From positions 930,001-994,000 of the forward strand of contig NC_058506.1 of NCBI RefSeq assembly GCF_020382885.2: a stretch of DNA of 64,000 nt. Reading direction: 5' to 3'. Made by a program: the position numbers and the translations under genes. This DNA is from Scatophagus argus (lineage: Eukaryota; Chordata; Actinopteri; Scatophagidae). Position 1 is the stretch's first letter. Every line of letters starts with the position of its first letter. This document shows, one piece after another, positions 58,682-64,000 of the stretch. The notes beneath the pieces are model-generated. The model saw only the letters and a list, made by a program, of their open reading frames with translations, was not told where the DNA came from and searched no databases.

Positions 58682-59073
58682 TGAGACACTGCTGAGTATC
58701 TACCGCCCACACATTCACACAGTTTTGTCACAATCTCTTTTAACGTTATTCCTGTAGTCTTCTCACTATGGACTAGTTTAGCTTTAGCTTCACTGATATC
58801 TCACAGGTCTTAGCAAAAACTGCAATCTCATAAATAAGTTCCCAGAACTTTTCTTACTTTGAAATCCAACAAATCTGTGTCTCGGTTGTTATGATCCCGT
58901 CACCTTTCCCAGTTCCCCATTTCATCCTGAGGTCTTTGTGTCAGGAGTCCTGGACTCCCCTGTGCATGGTTTCAGCTCCGAACCTGGATAGTGGAAAGGC
59001 TATTGGGATCTGACTCGAAGTATCAAGCTGTTATAGGAATTTCTCAATAAATGCATGAGTCGCTGGAGTTAGA

Positions 59074-59160
59074 GCATTACATTACATTACACTTCATTTA
59101 GCAGATGCTTTTATCCGACTTTAAGCGACTTACAGAGTGAGTAACAACAAATTTCGGTAC
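59074..59160 (+). repeat. (ATTAC)n-led fish interspersed repeat fragment
   Basis: ACATTACATTACATTAC is followed by TTTAGCAGATGCTTTTATCC and AAGCGACTTACAG, a motif very widespread in teleost genomes. The copy is short and diverged. Confidence 0.65.
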
Positions 59161-59654
59161 AGGATGTCATCTATGACCTGGTAGCCTCTGCCTATAAATA
59201 AGGTAGAAGTTAACACTGTGTTTGACCATGATGTTCTTTTCACACTGTATAACCGATACGTACATTTTAAACAAATCACTGGTTTATTTTTTCGACATCG
59301 AATTTACAAAAGTTGTACATTCATATTTTTTTAAGGTATCTGAAAATATTTCAAGGCATTTAAAATGAAATGACATAAAATTTCCATGTTCTTCCTGTGA
59401 GTGTGTGTGTTAACCAGAGCCTTTTCAGAGCTAAGGACCTCCTACCTGTTCCTCAGTTATCCAACACACTTGTTCCTGATCTGGCCAGTGTAGTGTCTGC
59501 AGTTTATTATGGTTCAGTATGGTTTTGGTAGGAGTCCCTAACTCTAAAGAGGTATTGATTACATCGGATGAGTAGAGGGTCTTTTCTCCCCCTCTCTCAG
59601 GTTCTTGGAAAACTGAGGTCATTGGATGAGTTCCAGATGTGTACCCCTCTTTTG

Positions 59655-59830
59655 TTGTGAACAACTACCCTATATAAGCATATGACTAGAGACGTTTCAG
59701 GAGAGTGATCCATATTGGCTGGGATCCTCTCACATGCACTTGCTTAATTTGATGCTGAGCTTCTTGTAATAAACTTTTTACACAAGCAAGACAATGTCAG
59801 CGGAGATCTCCTTCAACATCTTCACATCAT
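59655..59830 (+). promoter_or_regulatory. LTR-like promoter/polyadenylation block (tentative)
   Basis: A TATA-like CTATATAAGC (about 59670) is followed about 100 bp later by GTAATAAACTTTT (about 59767-59779), the spacing expected for the U3-R region of a retroviral LTR. The orientation is plus, opposite to the nearby ERV pol, and I could not find a second LTR or terminal TG...CA with a target duplication. Confidence 0.3.
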
Positions 59831-61320
59831 CACTATCAAATATACCACACCAGTCATCTCCACAATGGTCCTGCAGTATTTAAAGACCAGTCCTGCCTCA
59901 TAACCTTCACTAGATGTCCCTCTACGTCCTAGCGGTATCACATCAGACTCAATTGTATTTTTGAAATTTTCTGGAACATCTTTCATGTCATGTATGCTAA
60001 CCTTCTGAATCCAGGTTTACGTGCCCAGTCTGCTCTGACCTGTTCTGCTCCGGACTCCCTTTGATTCTGTTTTTGAAAGTCTGACATGCCAGAAGTTTCC
60101 TTTAGTTTAGTGACTCCCTTGCTAATCATTCACCTTGATTTTGTGTATTGTGTGAGCATTTTGAGTTCCCCTGTGAGTGTCTGCATTTGGGTTCCATTTC
60201 CTGACTTACTTAACAACATGCAACACGTTCACCAGACATGACAAAGATCACATCATGTACATGATATCTGAGCTGATCACTTTCATCAGGAGGTTTGTAA
60301 GAGTCATCTGAAGCAGGACAAACTGTTTGGGCTCATCTCGAGTCAAGGAGAGGAGCAGGACGGCCAGTTTCTCCCTTCATGTGTCCTTGCTTTTTAGTGG
60401 TGGAAAGTCTGAGAGATGGCACAGGGTTTTCTCTTGCCAGACTTTTCTCAGCTAAGGGCAGGTGAGTCTTGTTAGCTTCATCAGGTGTCTTTGAAGGTGG
60501 AGGAACAGTAGGGACATCTGTAGGTAAGCTTGGCCATGATGTTTGATATTCTGTCTGATATGTAACTGAGTCCAATTGAATTTATTTGAATAGTTTAAAC
60601 TGGTTTATCTGGGACAAAGTCATAACAACAGAAATCAAATGGAGATGTGTAGATATTCCTCCTCCTAATGTAAACTAACAAGAGAATTTATCTCCAAATG
60701 ATTCCTGTGTGAATTCAGCATGGTGTTCATAACTTTATCATCATCAGAATTCAAAGTCTGCACCAGCCTGTCTGGTAGCCAAGGGATTTTCAGATCCTTT
60801 TATTGGTTTATGAAGCTCCTCAGGGTCTTGGTCGTCCTTATTGATCAGATTTGTTTTAATCTTATGAACCCTCTGGAACCCTCAGATCTTCTGGTTGTGT
60901 CCTCCTGATTCTGCCCAAAGTCAGAATCAGAACCCACAGTGAGGCATCCTGTTCTGATTGTGGCCCACATCTCTGGACCAGCCTTCAGAAGACCTGAGGC
61001 CAGCAAAGATTGTTGATGTTTTTAATAGCAAACCTAAGACCTTTGTTATTAGTCTGGATTGTAACTGAATTTTAATTATTTATTTTATTATTTTCTATTT
61101 CATCTTTCACTTTGTGTTCTTGTTAATATCTCACCCTTGATTTCTGCTTTTACTAACCATTTATTGATAAAAATTTGTTGTTCTTTGCTTGTCTTTTATT
61201 CTTTAAATGTTCATGCCTTTAGCGTCTCCTCAGCTCCTGTTTTACTGAGTCCAGTTTGTTTCTAACACGACGACAACTAAAGTGTGTGTGTGTTTCTCTA
61301 ACAGGAGGAGACTCTCCTTC
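59831..61320. other. intergenic DNA between ERV remnant and NLR gene 2
   Basis: No gene recognised. An 80-codon proline/serine-rich minus-strand frame at 60333-60575 has no family signature. AATAAA-type signals on the minus strand near 61080-61200 could serve NLR gene 2. Confidence 0.45.
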
Positions 61321-61856
61321 CTACACTGAACACAGAGACACTGATGAACCGAATGACCAGAACCCAAATCCAGCATAAAGAGGTTCAGTGAATGTGGTGT
61401 TGAAGGTGTGGAGGTGGATCAGTGTGTCAGAGGAGACTCTGTAGAAGGACAGAGTGCCAGCAGGACAGTCCACATACACTGCAACTCTGTCAGAGACAGA
61501 GGAGGAGGAGGAGGGGAGATCTGTACTTCTGTTATCGTGGCGGACAGAGAAACCATCATCAGAAGACCTCAGACTCCAGGACTGATGATCCCACCCAAAC
61601 CAACAATCAGCAGTGCATCCTTTTCTTGTGATTCCACTGTAAGTCACTGATATCTCAACTCCTCCACTCCACTCAACCTCCCAGTAGCAGCGACCAGTCA
61701 GTCCAGTTCTACACAGCAGCTGTTTCCAGCAGTCAAACCTCTCTGGATGATCAGGATGAGGCTGCTTCTCTGTCAAAAATGTGACCTTCCTGTTGTTGTC
61801 AGACAGTTTGAGGTTTCTGTTTACTGTGTTTGTGTCCACTGTGAGTTCACAGGCAT
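61321..61856 (-). CDS. NLR gene 2, last exon (PRY-SPRY / B30.2)
   Basis: It encodes [17 protein letters not shown] to LCSV and a TAG stop. Compared with gene 1 the changes cluster in the loops, for example [18 protein letters not shown] and [12 protein letters not shown]. Confidence 0.9.
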
Positions 61857-64000
61857 CTGATGGAGAGAACAAGACACAATACAGCAGCAGTTTATCATCT
61901 AACACACCTGATGGCTTCATTTGTTACTTCATTGCTTCATGCTTCATACTGTTCATTAGATCAAAACTTCACACTGACTCATCTTGTTGGATCTTCTATC
62001 AAACTGAGAGCTGAATGCAGATAAACAAGCTTTAGATTGAAACTACTTTAACATGTGCTGCCTTATTTTCATCAAGCAAAACACACACTTACACTTCCTC
62101 AGACCAGGTTTCAGCCTCTGCTCTCCACCATGTTCCACCCTGGAGGGAGAAACAAAGTCAGAATGAACCTTCAGAAGCTTCCTCATCAATGATCTTCATC
62201 AACCTTCACTCAGATCCACCATGAAGACAAAACAGCTGCATTTAGAAAACACATTTCATACACAGGCTCGGTCCTCAGCTTGTCACTGTGACAGACAAAC
62301 CTGAGAGTGTCCAGTCTCCAGTGTGAATCCTTCAGTCCAGCAGACAGCAGCTCCACTCCTGAGTCTCCTGGATGATTGTAGCTCAGGTCCAGCTCTCTCA
62401 GATGGGAGGGGTTGGATCTCAGAGCTGAAGCCAGAGAAGTACAGCCTTCCTGTGTGATCATACAGCCTGACAGCCTGGAGACACATATAAACACACACAC
62501 ACACGTATGTACTCATCATTTCTGTTTGTGAGACCTGAACCTGTCTTCAACAGAACCAGAACACCATGATCTACTGCATGTCTCTGCGATAGAGTTTAAA
62601 AATAATACTAAGTAGAAAAAATATGGAGAAATGTTCTTGCACAAAATAGTTTTTCAGTAAATCCTCGAAAATCCTAAAAATCCTAAAAATCGACAGAAGC
62701 TGGACATCATCAGAGACATCATCCTGTATGTACAGCAATATTCAAATGGACATCTGTTGAATAAAACATGAACCCCAACCTGAGAGTCTCCAGCTGACAG
62801 TTTGGACTCTCCACTCCAGCAGACAGCAGCTTCACTCCTGAATCCTGCAGATCGTTGTTATTCAGGTCCAGCTCTCTCAGACTAGAGGACTGGAAGCTGA
62901 GAACTGAGGACAGAGCTTCACAGCTTTTCTCTGACAGATTACAGTCACTCAGCCTAAACAAAACAAAACATACAGGACATATAAGAAAACAGTTCTGTCT
63001 GATTTAGATCTATATTTATCTGAAAGAATTGGTCATAAAATGGCTGGAGAACAGTGATGACAAAACCCGAAAACTGTTATAGTTCATCCTTAACAAACTA
63101 ATTAATCCTGACCTGAGAGTCTTCAGCTGGCAGTTTGGACTCTTCAGTCCTGCAGACAGCAGCTTCACTCCTGAATCCTGCAGGTCGTTGTTACTCAGGT
63201 CCAGCTCTCTCAGACTAGAGGACTGGGAGCTGAGAACTGAGCACAGAGCTTCACAGCTTCTCCCTGACAGATTACAGCCAATCAGCCTAAACAAAACATA
63301 CAGGACATATAAGAAAACATTTCATTGTATATTTGATATGACTCACACCAGTAGTAATTTGAGCAATAAAGTGACAATAAAAATATAAAAGCATATGACA
63401 ATTATGGGTCACCCTTCACAAGTTAATTCATCTCACTCCTGTGAAGGGTCAGCGAAAGTGAAGAAACAGTTTATGTCACGTTGAAGTTTCTGTTAGTTAG
63501 TTTTCAGTTTTATTTTCTAGTTTGTCTCCTCTTGTGTCTTGATTAGCTTGTCATTTCCTGTCTTTGTCTGTTTTCCCTCCTTTTTTGACAGTCCTCCCTG
63601 ATTAGTTTCACCTGTGTCTCGTTACATCACCTATATACACCTGTGCTGTCCTTGTGTTTGTTGCAGATTTGCTGTGTTTTCTGGTGTTCCCAGCGTTGCG
63701 CATGGTTTCTGGATCTTCTTTGGATCATTTTTACCAGGACTCACAGTCGCCTTTTATTTGCCTACTTCTGTTTCATTAAAGTTCATTAAAACTCCTTTTG
63801 TTCACTTCAACTCTTGCGTCAGGGTCTGTATTTTGGGTCCTGATCTTTGATGTGATTCTAACAGTTCGCAGGTTTTTCAACTGATCAACCTTATTGGACC
63901 AAAACACATATTATTTGAGAACAACCCATCACATATGATCCAGTCAGTATCTCCAGTTCTGCATTCACTTACAGAGCTTTGTTGGAGGCTTTGACCACTG
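61321..64000 (-). CDS. NLR gene 2 (paralogue), 3' half; continues beyond the right edge
   Basis: Visible exons on the minus strand: end of the NACHT exon 63973-64000, LRR exons 63113-63286, 62780-62953 and 62301-62474 (174 nt each), linker 62093-62139 (47 nt), B30.2 exon with stop 61321-61856 (536 nt, two codons shorter than gene 1). Phases are the same as in gene 1 and all splice sites are intact. The intron between NACHT and LRRs is also homologous. The B30.2 has [19 protein letters not shown] and [12 protein letters not shown]. No stop is seen in the visible part. The rest lies outside the window, so function cannot be judged. Confidence 0.85.
62093..62139 (-). CDS. NLR gene 2, short linker exon
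   Basis: A 47-nt exon identical in coding sense ([15 protein letters not shown]) to exon 11 of gene 1. Confidence 0.8.
62301..62474 (-). CDS. NLR gene 2, LRR exon 3 (last subtype)
   Basis: It encodes [20 protein letters not shown] and [19 protein letters not shown], orthologous in position to exon 10 of gene 1. Confidence 0.85.
62780..62953 (-). CDS. NLR gene 2, LRR exon 2
   Basis: It encodes [19 protein letters not shown] and [19 protein letters not shown], 174 nt in phase 2-2. Confidence 0.85.
63113..63286 (-). CDS. NLR gene 2, LRR exon 1
   Basis: It encodes [19 protein letters not shown] and [16 protein letters not shown], 174 nt in phase 2-2. The usual CEALSS reads CEALCS here. Confidence 0.85.
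63470..63860 (+). repeat. unclassified interspersed repeat, copy 2 (NLR gene 2 intron)
   Basis: It is homologous in place and sequence to 46060-46600 but uninterrupted in the middle (for example TGGTGTTCCCAGCGTTGC is present here and missing there). It was therefore inserted before the two NLR genes were duplicated. Confidence 0.6.

Larger units (their letters stand above)
55986..58690 (-). mobile_element. endogenous retrovirus remnant (pro-pol-env order), class I-like
   Basis: Minus-strand order from right to left: protease-like (58530-58370), reverse transcriptase (57843-57331), RNase H (about 57300-57130), integrase end (about 56690-56560), env N-terminal piece (56245-55990). The order is that of a retrovirus and the fragments are separated by stops, deletions and low-similarity gaps. 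The LTRs were not identified. Other pieces of the same family lie at 40960-41235 and 42800-43345. It is non-functional. Confidence 0.75.

Noticed and set aside
59431..59664. 77-codon minus-strand frame next to LTR-like signals
   Set aside because: Not recognisable as gag, env or any cellular protein.
1..64000. CRISPR arrays, bacterial operons, phage or plasmid features
   Set aside because: No regularly spaced repeats and no prokaryotic gene organisation; intron-containing genes and fish mobile elements show a vertebrate nuclear genome.

Overview
The window is a piece of a teleost (probably percomorph) fish genome. The evidence is a split vertebrate-type gene of the fish-expanded NLR-C / NLRC3-like family (FISNA-NACHT, leucine-rich repeats, B30.2), a tRNA-Asp(GUC), and a load of fish retroelements and DNA transposons: L2/Maui-like, RTE/Rex3-like, Rex1-like, L1-like and jockey-like LINEs, a Penelope-like element, class I endogenous retrovirus remnants, hAT, Tc1, MITEs and tRNA-derived SINEs. 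All family names come from recognising motifs by eye; no database search was run.

Layout. 1-15.7 kb: AT-rich DNA with no recognisable gene, perhaps the large first intron of a minus-strand gene whose signal-peptide exon (15745-15802) lies in a CpG-richer block at 15.25-16.2 kb. 16.2-25.1 kb: broken repeats (RTE-type tail, Tc1 transposase remnant, L2 and L1 remnants, SINEs, an hAT MITE, a probable solo LTR). 25.1-36.4 kb: nested insertions. A jockey-like LINE (+) holds an RTE/Rex3-like LINE (-) with a 13-bp target duplication; that holds an L2-like LINE (+) with an unbroken 998-codon ORF2; the L2 3' region holds a Penelope-like element with two 469-bp inverted arms and a 14-bp target duplication. 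36.4-43.4 kb: more L2, hAT, ERV, Rex1-like and RTE-like fragments, plus a well-folded tRNA-Asp beside a SINE.

43.9-51.5 kb (-): one apparently intact NLR gene. I count 12 coding exons whose lengths add to 3621 nt (1206 codons plus stop) with phase-compatible splice sites throughout. One N-terminal exon is present twice because of an internal tandem duplication. 51.5-61.3 kb: no cellular gene seen; an endogenous retrovirus remnant (-) with env, integrase, RNase H, RT and protease pieces, and two copies of an unclassified repeat. 61.3-64.0 kb (-): the 3' half of a second NLR paralogue, running off the right edge at the end of its NACHT exon.

The two NLR genes share exon sizes, phases and intron sequence, so they are members of a tandem array. 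Their products are expected to be cytosolic sensors: NACHT for nucleotide-driven oligomerisation, LRR and B30.2 for ligand binding. Everything else is mobile DNA or unassigned sequence.
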